Under the pieces are notes generated by a model that saw nothing but the letters and a program-made list of their open reading frames with translations, ran no database searches and had not been told where the DNA came from. A DNA stretch of 61,555 nucleotides, from assembly GCA_017961625.1 (NCBI GenBank), contig JAGCWY010000038.1, forward strand, positions 1-61,555, given 5' to 3'. Numbering within the stretch: the stretch's first letter is position 1; each line of letters begins with the position of its first letter. Made by a program: the position numbers and the translations under genes. Positions 35,281 to 43,347 of the stretch are shown one piece after another. This stretch comes from Ruminococcus sp. (GTDB taxonomy: Bacteria; Bacillota; Clostridia; Oscillospirales; Ruminococcaceae).

Positions 35281-35481
35281 TTATTCAGCAAGCTTCTGGT
35301 TGATAGCGTTTACAAGCTCATCTGCGTTTACGCCGTGTACCATTGCAGCCTCCTCTATAGTCTCGCCCTGTGAAGCGGGACATCCGAGACAGTGCATACC
35401 AATGCTGAAAAGAATAGGTGATACATCCTTGTCAAGCTGAAGAAGCTCACCAATCTTTGTTTCCTTTGTAATCTGTGCCAT
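35281..35481 (-). CDS. DUF1858 redox-disulfide domain protein
   Basis: A 66-residue protein that is a DUF1858 domain of the kind called hybrid-cluster-protein-associated redox disulfide domain. It has the two-cysteine motif H-C-L-G-C-P-A-S-Q-G-E-T near residues 29-40. Related proteins occur with hybrid cluster protein in nitrosative-stress pathways. The start at 35481 is set by GGAGG 8 bases upstream. It is divergent from a TetR regulator and shares a two-site operator with it. Confidence 0.85.
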   Translation of the reverse strand: MAQITKETKIGELLQLDKDVSPILFSIGMHCLGCPASQGETIEEAAMVHGVNADELVNAINQKLAE

Positions 35482-35515
35482 ACATTTGACCTCCGTTCTG
35501 CTCTTGAAAAGGGGC

Positions 35516-35571
35516 TTGACAAATGTCAGCTCCCTTGTTATAATATTATCATAGTCTTTGACATTTGTCAA
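35516..35571. promoter_or_regulatory. Overlapping divergent promoters with paired TGACA-NN-TGTCA operators
   Basis: Plus: TTGACA 35516-35521, 17 bases, TATAAT 35539-35544 toward the TetR gene. Minus: TTGACA 35571-35566, 17 bases, TAATAT toward the DUF1858 gene. A 12-bp palindrome TGACA-AA-TGTCA lies on each -35 box, at 35517-35528 and 35559-35570, 42 bases apart centre to centre (four helix turns). This is the expected layout for a repressor controlling both genes. Confidence 0.85.
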
Positions 35572-35611
35572 TGCTGTTTTCGAAACTTTTACAAAGAGAG
35601 GTATTTTGTCC

Positions 35612-36163
35612 ATGTATCAAGGCAGCAACAAATCTGCGCTACTGTCACAGAAGCTTATATCCGACGCCATGCTCAGGCTTCTCGAAGAAAATCCGTTTAA
35701 CGAGATAAGCGTAAGCGACATTTGCAGGGAAGCTCAGGTCTCGCGCCAGACCTTCTATTCCCTCTTCGGCGCCAAGGAAAATGTTATACTTTACGAGCTC
35801 AACCATAACTGCTGCTTCCTGCCGGAGGAAAGCTCCGCCACATGCCATTCTGCTGTATTCCGCAGCTTCTGCGAGGATTACAGCCGCTACATAATAGAAA
35901 AGAAGCATATCATCTCCCTTCTCGTGCGGAATGATATGATACATTTTCTTTATGACGTGCAATACCGTTCTCTTATGGAATGTAAGTATTTCATCAGCGA
36001 CGTTTCCGACGAAAACCGCATATTTATCGTGGATTTTATTGCCAGCGGAATGAACAGCATTGCCAAGAATTTTATCCTGACCGGAGGAAAAGCAGATGTG
36101 GGCTTCCTCAAAAAACTTATGTTCAGCCTTTTCGGTGGACTTTACTTCAAGAACTGCAAATGA
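35612..36163 (+). CDS. TetR/AcrR-family transcriptional regulator
   Basis: A 183-residue regulator with an N-terminal TetR helix-turn-helix (about residues 10-60, I-S-V-S-D-I-C-R-E-A-Q-V-S-R-Q-T-F-Y-S-L-F) and a helical ligand domain without a recognised ligand type. It contains several cysteines, including a C-C pair and CHS, which could sense redox state. The start at 35612 follows a GAGAGG site; the longer frame from 35558 would run over the operator. The palindromes between it and the DUF1858 gene are its likely target. Confidence 0.85.
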   Translation: MYQGSNKSALLSQKLISDAMLRLLEENPFNEISVSDICREAQVSRQTFYSLFGAKENVILYELNHNCCFLPEESSATCHSAVFRSFCEDYSRYIIEKKHIISLLVRNDMIHFLYDVQYRSLMECKYFISDVSDENRIFIVDFIASGMNSIAKNFILTGGKADVGFLKKLMFSLFGGLYFKNCK

Positions 36164-36198
36164 GCGGTGCTGAACATCAATCTCTCAGATAATAAACG

Positions 36199-36245
36199 AG
36201 CCCGAAGATGATTGATTTGATGATCAATCCCTTCGGGCTTAATTA
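36199..36245. terminator. Bidirectional terminator
   Basis: AGCCCGAAG pairs with CTTCGGGCT; the loop contains a further GATTGAT/ATCAATC pair. It lies between the convergent TetR and permease genes. Confidence 0.75.
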
Positions 36246-36262
36246 CTGTATACACGTTTTCT

Positions 36263-37375
36263 TTATGCCTTCATTATAATAAGCTGAAAAATGATAAGTA
36301 ACAGGAAAAGTGCAACGTTAACTATCGTGAAAACAGTCATATACCTTCCTGTCTTTGCGCCCTCAGAGCCTCTGTATATCTGAAATGCGATAAGGCTCGC
36401 CATTGAAGCTATTATGGTGCCGAAGCCGCCTATGTCAACTCCCAGCAGCAGTGCCGTTCCGTTATCTGTGAACTCAGCCAGCATTACAGCCGCAGGTACG
36501 TTACTTATGAACTGTGACAGCAGCGCAGCTATGATAAGCTCCTTGCCGCTGAGTATATGCGAGAAGAATTCGCTTACAGCTCCGATACGGGCTATATTTC
36601 CAACAAAAACGAAAAAGCACACAAATGTTCCGAGGAGTATGTAGTCAACCTTGAGGAGCAACTTTACATCGCATACCGCCATTGCAAGCACTGCGGCTAT
36701 AAGGCATACCCAGTCGGGAACTATTCTGAACACCGCCGCTATACAAAGCAGGAACAATCCGATATACACCGTTGCCTTTATTACTGGTATCTTTTCTTCC
36801 CTGCGACCGGGAGCCTTGCAGCTACTCTTAGGCAGGAAAAAAGTTATTCCAAGTACTGCTGCAAGTCCCAGTGTACCAACCGGCAGCATTGTTTTCAAAA
36901 ATGTCATGGCTGTCAGACCAAACTTGTCATACAGAAACAAATTCTGTGGATTTCCTACAGGAGTCATCATACTACCGAGGTTAGCTGCAGCAGATTCGAG
37001 TACTATAGTAAGTATAAGGCTTTTCTCATCGTTGATATTCCTGTATATCAACAGGGTAAGAGGTACAAATGTGATGAGAGCCACGTCGTTTGTAACAAGC
37101 ATTGCGCTAAAAAAGCATATGAGTATCATTACCGCTCCGAGCCTACGCACCGTTCCCGTCTTTTGCAGTATCAGCCTCGTAGCCGCTTCAAATATACCTA
37201 TGCTGCGCAGTCCCGCTACGGCTGCCATAAGCGCGAAAAGCTCAATGAGTACTGTCCTGTTGCAGTATCCTGCGTACTCCCTGTCAGGGGGAACGATAAA
37301 CATAGTTGCCACCGCAAGTATAAACGCTGTAACAAGTACAGGCTGAGCCTTTATGAATTTCCAGACCTTCTCCAT
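36263..37375 (-). CDS. Anion permease, SLC13/ArsB-NhaD (IT) superfamily
   Basis: A 370-residue transporter with about ten to eleven hydrophobic helices. The hallmark region V-T-N-D-V-A-L-I-T-F-V-P and, later, N-L-G-S-M-M-T-P-V-G-N-P-Q-N belong to the citrate/arsenite/dicarboxylate permeases of the ion-transporter superfamily. A second half-repeat has F-I-S-N-V-P-A-A. Substrate cannot be told from sequence. The start at 37375 has GGAAGG 8 bases upstream, unlike the longer frame from 37399. Confidence 0.82.
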   Translation of the reverse strand: MEKVWKFIKAQPVLVTAFILAVATMFIVPPDREYAGYCNRTVLIELFALMAAVAGLRSIGIFEAATRLILQKTGTVRRLGAVMILICFFSAMLVTNDVALITFVPLTLLIYRNINDEKSLILTIVLESAAANLGSMMTPVGNPQNLFLYDKFGLTAMTFLKTMLPVGTLGLAAVLGITFFLPKSSCKAPGRREEKIPVIKATVYIGLFLLCIAAVFRIVPDWVCLIAAVLAMAVCDVKLLLKVDYILLGTFVCFFVFVGNIARIGAVSEFFSHILSGKELIIAALLSQFISNVPAAVMLAEFTDNGTALLLGVDIGGFGTIIASMASLIAFQIYRGSEGAKTGRYMTVFTIVNVALFLLLIIFQLIIMKA

Positions 37376-37495
37376 AAAACCGTCCTTCCGTTTTTTCATG
37401 CCTAATGATTATACCACTTTTTTCGCCCACCGTCAACAAAAAATACTTAATATTATTCAATTCCTGCTTTTCGCCTGCTTTTAATATATATAAAC

Positions 37496-37521
37496 AGCGG
37501 CTGTAAAACACTACAGCCGCT
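37496..37521 (-). terminator. Terminator of the U32-like gene
   Basis: AGCGGCTGTA pairs perfectly with TACAGCCGCT; the following sequence on the minus strand is T-rich (TGTTTATATA). Confidence 0.7.
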
Positions 37522-37529
37522 AAATATTA

Positions 37530-38468
37530 TCATGTAAAAATAAGCGCTCCGCTATCCTCCATCATATTGAGTAAGAAATACCGTGCTTCTTCGCGTAGCT
37601 CAGGCTTTGCCATATAGTACATATATGTTTCAATCTTGTTAAACGTACTTGCAGTCCTTCCCTCTATCTTGAACTGCTCAAAGCCCATAGGTACATACTT
37701 TTCCCATATGGCATCAGGAGAGATATGGGTTTTAAGTTCGCGAATATCAAAAATACTACGCTTAGAGTAAGGGCAGTTGCTGAAATGATTCGGATCGTAT
37801 TTTTCAAGGTCGAAAGGAACATTAGGATACTTCTTTATATGGTTGCAAAAAGCTATCTGTTGCTGACTTATATCCTTATAATGCTGTAATCTTCCCTGAC
37901 ATTCGGGCTGACAGCATGCATTTACAAGGAACTCTATATCCTTTTTACGCGGAAGAGATTCAAGAATCTCAAATTTGTTATTAAGATCATAATCGGCCAC
38001 TACAACATGATAGTCCTTTTCCAGTTCGGCGACAAGATACTCCTTGGAATTGAGACGCTTGCACGTTGAGCTTGTCAGCTTATACTTAGGGAACTCCCTG
38101 CGGATATAGTCCTCAAGAAGCTGCGAAGCAACAATAACCTCGTTCAGTCCATTGTTTGCCAAGTGAAGCATCATATTGCATCGCTCGTCGCTGAGATGTT
38201 TTTTCTCAAGCATGATGTTGGTAAACGTAAAACGTAACGGTATACCACGGTCGTTGAACTCCTTTATTACCGCTTTCATGTAATTTTTATCAGTATTACC
38301 GCCCTGCGACCTTCCGCCATTCCAAAGGCAAGGCGGAAAGACTCCGTAAAACGAGGCTATTTCCACTCCCTCACGGAAATATTCAGGACGATTTTTGAGC
38401 ATTTCAGAAAACAACAGATTTAATTTAAAGCTTCCCGAAAAGTCAGGAAGATGAAATCTTACTCTCAT
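37530..38468 (-). CDS. Hypothetical protein, possible U32-like TIM barrel with cysteine cluster
   Basis: A 312-residue soluble protein. It has features that recall peptidase U32-like TIM barrels: F-T-F-T-N-I-M-L-E early in the barrel, L-T-S-S-T-C-K-R in the middle and F-E-Q-F-K-I-E-G-R near the end. Cysteines in N-A-C-C-Q-P-E-C, F-C-N-H and N-C-P-Y could bind a metal or an Fe-S cluster, as in the UbiU/UbiV branch. This is a distant resemblance and I am not sure. It is a single-gene unit with a consensus promoter that carries a direct repeat at the start site. GGAG lies 7 bases before the ATG. Confidence 0.5.
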   Translation of the reverse strand: MRVRFHLPDFSGSFKLNLLFSEMLKNRPEYFREGVEIASFYGVFPPCLWNGGRSQGGNTDKNYMKAVIKEFNDRGIPLRFTFTNIMLEKKHLSDERCNMMLHLANNGLNEVIVASQLLEDYIRREFPKYKLTSSTCKRLNSKEYLVAELEKDYHVVVADYDLNNKFEILESLPRKKDIEFLVNACCQPECQGRLQHYKDISQQQIAFCNHIKKYPNVPFDLEKYDPNHFSNCPYSKRSIFDIRELKTHISPDAIWEKYVPMGFEQFKIEGRTASTFNKIETYMYYMAKPELREEARYFLLNMMEDSGALIFT

Positions 38469-38498
38469 ATTTTTCTCCTGTTACAAGTATAATTTTAA

Positions 38499-38553
38499 TA
38501 TCCGAAATCATATTATCTGAAATCATTATACCACCAAACACAGGTTTAGTCAA
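38499..38553 (-). promoter_or_regulatory. Promoter of the U32-like gene with a direct repeat
   Basis: Minus strand: TTGACT (38553-38548), 17 bases, TATAAT (38530-38525). Two 13-bp repeats differing at one base (TATCTGAAATCAT 38514-38526 and TATCCGAAATCAT 38499-38511, plus-strand reading) lie 15 bases apart around the start site, a probable regulator site. Confidence 0.7.
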
Positions 38554-38671
38554 ACGATTTCCAGAAAGCAATATGCTTTACGCTGCCTTCAACACACTAC
38601 GAATAACGTGAGAAACTCCATCCTCAAGGCAAAGGGAATGCCATAATGAAATATTTGAATACAGATAACAA

Positions 38672-38716
38672 AAGTCCGAAAGCAATCACTAAGATTGATT
38701 GCCTTCGGACTGTTTT
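38672..38716 (-). terminator. Terminator of the GH141-like gene
   Basis: AGTCCGAA and GCAATC pair with GATTGC and TTCGGACT (one bulge each side), followed on the minus strand by TTTTG. The rest of 38554-38671 shows nothing notable. Confidence 0.75.
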
Positions 38717-38728
38717 GTATTTTAAGAC

Positions 38729-41584
38729 TTAATCAAAAGACTTTATCTCGCCCATAATGAACTTCTTAAGTAGTATGAGATCCTCGCCGTCAATAACATC
38801 GTTGCCGTTTATATCAGCTGCTGCAAAGCACTCTGCATCATCCTCCATAGCAGCATTACGCATCCGTGTAAAATCATAGATATCAACAACACCATCGCCG
38901 TTAAGGTCACCAAGGATTACTGCTGTGGCAGGTGTATTAGGCTTCCACCAGTTAATATTGAAAAGATATCCTTCTTCGCCTGTGAATACGAAATAAACGT
39001 TATGTTTTCCCGAGGTCTCCTCGATTGTACAAGTCTGAGTTGACCAATTCTGCCAGTCACCCGTGCCATTTACATCCATACTGCCTATGAGTTTTCCAAT
39101 AGGAGAATCAAGACGCACTTCAAGAGCAGCCTGCGCTCCGTTTGAGGAAAGTCGGAAGTCGATATCCTTTGCACCTGTAAGGTCAATATCCTTAAATCCG
39201 ATATAATCTCCATTTTCGATGAACCCAATGTTCAGTCCACCCTCAATGCAGTTCTCGGTCTCAATACCCGATTTAAAATCACAGTCCTCAGCTTGTATAG
39301 CGTCGCTTTCTTCCACGCTTCCTATACCGCTAAGGCGGAGAATATGTGATGACTGACTCAGTACCTTACCGCTTGCATCAAGAACATATATCCTGTATTC
39401 ACCTTCATTTGAAGGAGTTTTTATAGAACCCTTGCTTCCATTTGCCTTTGTCATGTCATCTCCTACGTTGAAGGTATTTGTTCCATCAGGGGCGATCCAT
39501 ACTGTACCATCGGTCTTTCTTATAGGAAGCTTGCTACCGCAGGTCGTCACGCAGCTTGCAGGGAACACATAGTTAGCTGCGGATTTAAGCCATGCAGGCA
39601 TAAGTCCGCTATATTCGTCAGATATTCCTGAATTAAGACAAACCTTATACTGGTGGAATGGCCATACATTATCGGAAACTACTATAGGAGTGTCGATATC
39701 ACTGTACGGTGGGTTCTTTCCCATTTTATTAACAGTAGCATAGGTGCGCTTGATAGTAAGATGATGCTTATCGCCATATTCCTCACAATTTATGGTATAA
39801 GTAACATTTGGACTTATTTCGAGGACATTGTCGTTCTCCTCAATATATGTCGTTCCCTCATCGTTATGAAGTCCATATGTAGGTGCTCCAAAGCCGCCCG
39901 CTGGAATGCCCTGAACATAGTTCTCGTTTATGATAGTTCCAGGCATCTGACCAATAGTGTATATTCCGCCGCTGTCGTGAAGACGGTTAAGAGAGTTGAT
40001 AACTCTGTTATAGCATATCTGATTATCACGGCAAGTGGTGCTGTCCTTGAAGTTACACCAACCCCAACCAAGATGAATGCCGTTATATGCAGTCTTCTCA
40101 ATTGTATTGCTAAGTATCTTCACAGAATCAACAAAATATGCGGTTATAGCAGCACATCCACCGAAACCGTGTACTACACTGATATCATAAAGAAGATTCT
40201 GTGTGATAAGATCGTTTTTGCACACTCCTTCAACGCCACGCGGGAACTTCTCACGATTCCTGCCGTCACCGTCTCCAATATAGATATGCTGCGGATGTCC
40301 AACGGTAATACCACTGGATGTTATATCTGTTATGAAGTTTCCACTTACCTCAGAATTGATAACATCATTTGTCATAGAGATACCGTCAGCTCCCGTATGC
40401 TTTACAACGTTACCTGTAAGCTTGATATTGTCACTGCTAGTGATATGTACAGCCGCAGGTAGAGTATCAACCATTTCGTAATTCTTGCTATGCCAGTTAG
40501 AATCTGCAAAAGCCGTATAGCACTGAGCTGCCTGACAGGTCGTCTTGCCATGAGAACCTGCAACATTAGTCAAATGATAATCAGTATTTGCAAAGGTTAT
40601 GCCACTGAACGAGATGTTTTCAACGCGTTCGCTTGTTGACTTTCCTGCAATCTTGATAAGGCAGTCTGCAACAGGTGCTTCTACGTCAGCTGATGTCATA
40701 TCCTCGCCGTTTCTCGGATAGTAATAAAGCACCTTGTCTGTCTTGTCAAAGAAGAATTCTCCCTCGCTGTCAACGAATGAGAAAGCGTTGTAAATAGTAT
40801 GAGTTCCGCCTGTTGTGAATCCTGCGCCCCAGCCAGGAGTCTGAGCTATTGCGCCGTATGGCTGCTGCATGAGAAGTATCATACTTCCGCCATCGTACTT
40901 TATATCACGGGAACAAACAATATTTTCGTTCCATGTTGTTCCGTTAACGACCTCTAGATCGTCAAAATTGGATGTTATACGCGGCATAGAGCCTGCATCA
41001 TAAATGATTCCATCACTCTTTTTTCCTGAATCCCATGCCCAGTCAGCCTGCCCTGCTGTAACGTAGTAGTCGCCGTAGCCACCCTTAGCCTGTACTTGTA
41101 CGCTGCCCATATTAGCACGCTTATCGTTGACATACAGATTTCGAAGCTTTATATCTCTGTCAAGCGGCGCTGACCAGAGCTTATCGTTGTATTTCTTCCA
41201 GCCTGTAACCTGCTGAGCCCCATTGATAACTGGAGTTTCCCCATTGTATGCCTCATATCTGACAGTAAAGCCGCCTTTACCCGAGTCCCTTGTGTCGAAC
41301 TCAACAGGCTTAGTGATACGGTAATCACCGCCGCGAAGATAAACGATAATGTCACCTGACATGCTACCGTTTATCTTTCTAACCTCATCACGTGCCTTTT
41401 CAATGGTCGCATATGGAGAACTCACAGAACCATCACCGCTGTCACTTCCATCTGGAGAAACATAGAAAACTGCCTGTACATCGCCTTCAGCATATGCACA
41501 TTCAATAAGATTTCCAATGTTCAGTGCAGAGATTGCCGTCACTATATTTATGGCGATAGCTATCCCTCTTTTACGGATACTCAT
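38729..41584 (-). CDS. Secreted beta-helix glycosidase (GH141-like) with CBM6 and dockerin
   Basis: A 951-residue secreted protein. After a signal peptide (cleavage near AYA, residue 32) comes FYVSPDGSDSGDGS and a long right-handed beta-helix (about 40-640) with the opening typical of GH141-type enzymes (IVYLRGGDYRIT...F.DSG...VINGAQQVTGW). A CBM6 module follows (about 770-885, QAEDCDFKSG to NINWWKP), then a dockerin (about 888-948) with DLNGDGVVDIYDF and DINGNDVIDGEDL. GH141 members act on complex pectin or xylan; GH120 is an alternative beta-helix family. It should be cellulosome-bound. The leader contains two perfect inverted repeats. Confidence 0.78.
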   Translation of the reverse strand: MSIRKRGIAIAINIVTAISALNIGNLIECAYAEGDVQAVFYVSPDGSDSGDGSVSSPYATIEKARDEVRKINGSMSGDIIVYLRGGDYRITKPVEFDTRDSGKGGFTVRYEAYNGETPVINGAQQVTGWKKYNDKLWSAPLDRDIKLRNLYVNDKRANMGSVQVQAKGGYGDYYVTAGQADWAWDSGKKSDGIIYDAGSMPRITSNFDDLEVVNGTTWNENIVCSRDIKYDGGSMILLMQQPYGAIAQTPGWGAGFTTGGTHTIYNAFSFVDSEGEFFFDKTDKVLYYYPRNGEDMTSADVEAPVADCLIKIAGKSTSERVENISFSGITFANTDYHLTNVAGSHGKTTCQAAQCYTAFADSNWHSKNYEMVDTLPAAVHITSSDNIKLTGNVVKHTGADGISMTNDVINSEVSGNFITDITSSGITVGHPQHIYIGDGDGRNREKFPRGVEGVCKNDLITQNLLYDISVVHGFGGCAAITAYFVDSVKILSNTIEKTAYNGIHLGWGWCNFKDSTTCRDNQICYNRVINSLNRLHDSGGIYTIGQMPGTIINENYVQGIPAGGFGAPTYGLHNDEGTTYIEENDNVLEISPNVTYTINCEEYGDKHHLTIKRTYATVNKMGKNPPYSDIDTPIVVSDNVWPFHQYKVCLNSGISDEYSGLMPAWLKSAANYVFPASCVTTCGSKLPIRKTDGTVWIAPDGTNTFNVGDDMTKANGSKGSIKTPSNEGEYRIYVLDASGKVLSQSSHILRLSGIGSVEESDAIQAEDCDFKSGIETENCIEGGLNIGFIENGDYIGFKDIDLTGAKDIDFRLSSNGAQAALEVRLDSPIGKLIGSMDVNGTGDWQNWSTQTCTIEETSGKHNVYFVFTGEEGYLFNINWWKPNTPATAVILGDLNGDGVVDIYDFTRMRNAAMEDDAECFAAADINGNDVIDGEDLILLKKFIMGEIKSFD

Positions 41585-41604
41585 AAGTAATTCCTCCTTT
41601 TATG

Positions 41605-41684
41605 CATGTCTCCTGTTTTACTTGTGAGACATGATATTTAATTTAATTCCCCTGTATGTTATCAATTCATTTGTATTTGATAAC
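41605..41684 (-). promoter_or_regulatory. Two inverted repeats in the leader of the GH141-like gene
   Basis: CATGTCTC (41605-41612) with GAGACATG (41626-41633), and GTTATCAA (41658-41665) with TTGATAAC (41677-41684). Both are perfect 8-bp arms and lie within 100 bases of the start codon. They may be operator sites or mRNA hairpins. Confidence 0.55.
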
Positions 41685-41769
41685 TACTCTTTTATTTTTT
41701 ATCAATATTCCAAACTATACTATAATTCAAAAAATAAATATTTCCTGATAAAACACCTTCTTCCACGTA

Positions 41770-41798
41770 TTGCATTTTTCCCGATTCTGTGTTATAAT
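41770..41798 (+). promoter_or_regulatory. Promoter of the MATE gene
   Basis: TTGCAT 41770-41775, 17 bases, TATAAT 41793-41798, 27 bases before the start. Confidence 0.7.
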
Positions 41799-41824
41799 AA
41801 ACACTATTCACCGGGAGGATACTT

Positions 41825-43222
41825 ATGTTTACGGATTTCAGAAAAAAATTCATTGGAAATAAGGGCTTTTACAAAATGGTCATGTCAATGGTAGTACCTA
41901 TGATACTACAAATGGCTGTCACCAATCTCGTAAGCCTCATAGATAATATTATGGTTGGCAGACTTGGTACAGAGCCAATGAGCGGTGTTTCTATCATAAA
42001 TCAGTTCGTTTTCGTGTTCAATGTCACCGTTTTCGGAGCTGTTGCAGGTCCGAGTATTTTCGGAGCACAGTTCTTCGGAAAAGGTGACCACGAAGGACAG
42101 AAATACACATTCAGATTCAGACTTCTTGTCTGCGCACTGATAATCTGCATAGCATCTGTAATATGCCTTATGTTCGGTGCTCCGCTCATATCACTATTCA
42201 TAAGCAAGGAAAGCGAGGCTGCTCAGGCTTCGGCTATACTTCAAAGCGGAATGGACTATCTTAAAATAATAATCATTGGCTTCATTCCATTCGGTATCGG
42301 TCAAGCGTATTCCAGCGCAGCTCGTGAGTGCGGACATACTAAAGCCCCAATGGCAGCCGCCATGTCTGCAGTAGGTCTGAACGTGCTCCTTGATTACTGC
42401 CTTATCTTCGGCAAATTCGGTTTCCCGGAAATGGGAGTCAAAGGTGCGGCATGGGCTACTGTCATTGCAAAGACCTTTGAAGCTCTCGTCGTTATCATCT
42501 GGACTCATTCTCACCCAGAAAAAAACAAGTACGTTATCAGACTTTACCAAGGCTTCCACATACCTACGAAGCTCATGGCTGACATCACCATAAAGGGGAT
42601 TCCAATGCTTGTAAACGAGTTCCTGTGGTCGCTGGGTATGTCAGTTGTCATGCAGTGCTATTCAGTACGGAGCACAGAAGTCGTGGCAGCAAGAAATATA
42701 TCAAGCACTATAACCAATCTTTTCAGCTCAGTATATATTCAGATGGGTGCCTGCATCGCTATAATTGTAGGCGCAAGACTAGGCGCCAACAAACTTAAGG
42801 AAGCCCGCGACCTTGACAACAAGCTGCTTTTCTTTGCAGTTGTCGCCGCTGCCGTTGTTGGACTTATAACTCTGCCAATTTCTTCAGTTTTTCCTAAGTT
42901 ATATAACACCGAGGAGACTGTTCGCAGTCTTGCGTCTTACATGATTATAATACAGGCTTTCGCAATGCCACTTTGGAGCTACACCAACGCATGCTATTTC
43001 ACCTTGAGAAGCGGAGGGAAAACAGGTATAACCTTCCTGTTTGACTTTTGCTTTACATGGTTCCTGATGATTCCGCTTGCCGCAATACTTTCATACTTCA
43101 CTAACCTTGACATACGCGTAGTATTTGCAGTAGTCACATACTCCGAGGTAGTAAAGGTCGCCATAGGTTATTTCATGGTTCGCAGTAATGTGTGGGTAAA
43201 AAACATTGTTAACGATATATAA
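41825..43222 (+). CDS. MATE-family efflux transporter
   Basis: A 465-residue transporter with twelve hydrophobic helices. The first helix region (MVVPMILQMAVTNLVSLIDNIMVGRLG) is the standard MATE start, and the two MatE half-repeats are seen, the second starting near residue 250 (KGIPMLVNEFLWSLGM). MATE proteins expel cationic drugs or metabolites in exchange for Na+ or H+. GGGAGG lies 7 bases before the ATG. Single-gene unit between two convergent dockerin genes. Confidence 0.92.
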   Translation: MFTDFRKKFIGNKGFYKMVMSMVVPMILQMAVTNLVSLIDNIMVGRLGTEPMSGVSIINQFVFVFNVTVFGAVAGPSIFGAQFFGKGDHEGQKYTFRFRLLVCALIICIASVICLMFGAPLISLFISKESEAAQASAILQSGMDYLKIIIIGFIPFGIGQAYSSAARECGHTKAPMAAAMSAVGLNVLLDYCLIFGKFGFPEMGVKGAAWATVIAKTFEALVVIIWTHSHPEKNKYVIRLYQGFHIPTKLMADITIKGIPMLVNEFLWSLGMSVVMQCYSVRSTEVVAARNISSTITNLFSSVYIQMGACIAIIVGARLGANKLKEARDLDNKLLFFAVVAAAVVGLITLPISSVFPKLYNTEETVRSLASYMIIIQAFAMPLWSYTNACYFTLRSGGKTGITFLFDFCFTWFLMIPLAAILSYFTNLDIRVVFAVVTYSEVVKVAIGYFMVRSNVWVKNIVNDI

Positions 43223-43225
43223 CGT

Positions 43226-43265
43226 AAAACACCGCAGCTATTTTCTATTAAAGCTGCGGTGTTTT
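43226..43265. terminator. Rho-independent terminator of the MATE gene
   Basis: AAAACACCGCAGCT pairs with AGCTGCGGTGTTTT. Confidence 0.85.
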
Positions 43266-43347
43266 ACATAGAGGAAGTCAACATATATGTCAGGAATTCA
43301 ATTGTTTAGCTTATCGCTCTTATATCCCTGCGCAATGTGCTAGCTAT

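Noticed and set aside
36557..37405. 282-codon open frame on the plus strand
   Set aside because: It is antisense to the anion permease, which has a coherent membrane-protein sequence; the antisense product has low complexity and no start signal.
39653..40462. 269-codon open frame on the plus strand
   Set aside because: Antisense to the beta-helix domain of the dockerin protein; no ribosome site and no recognisable domain.
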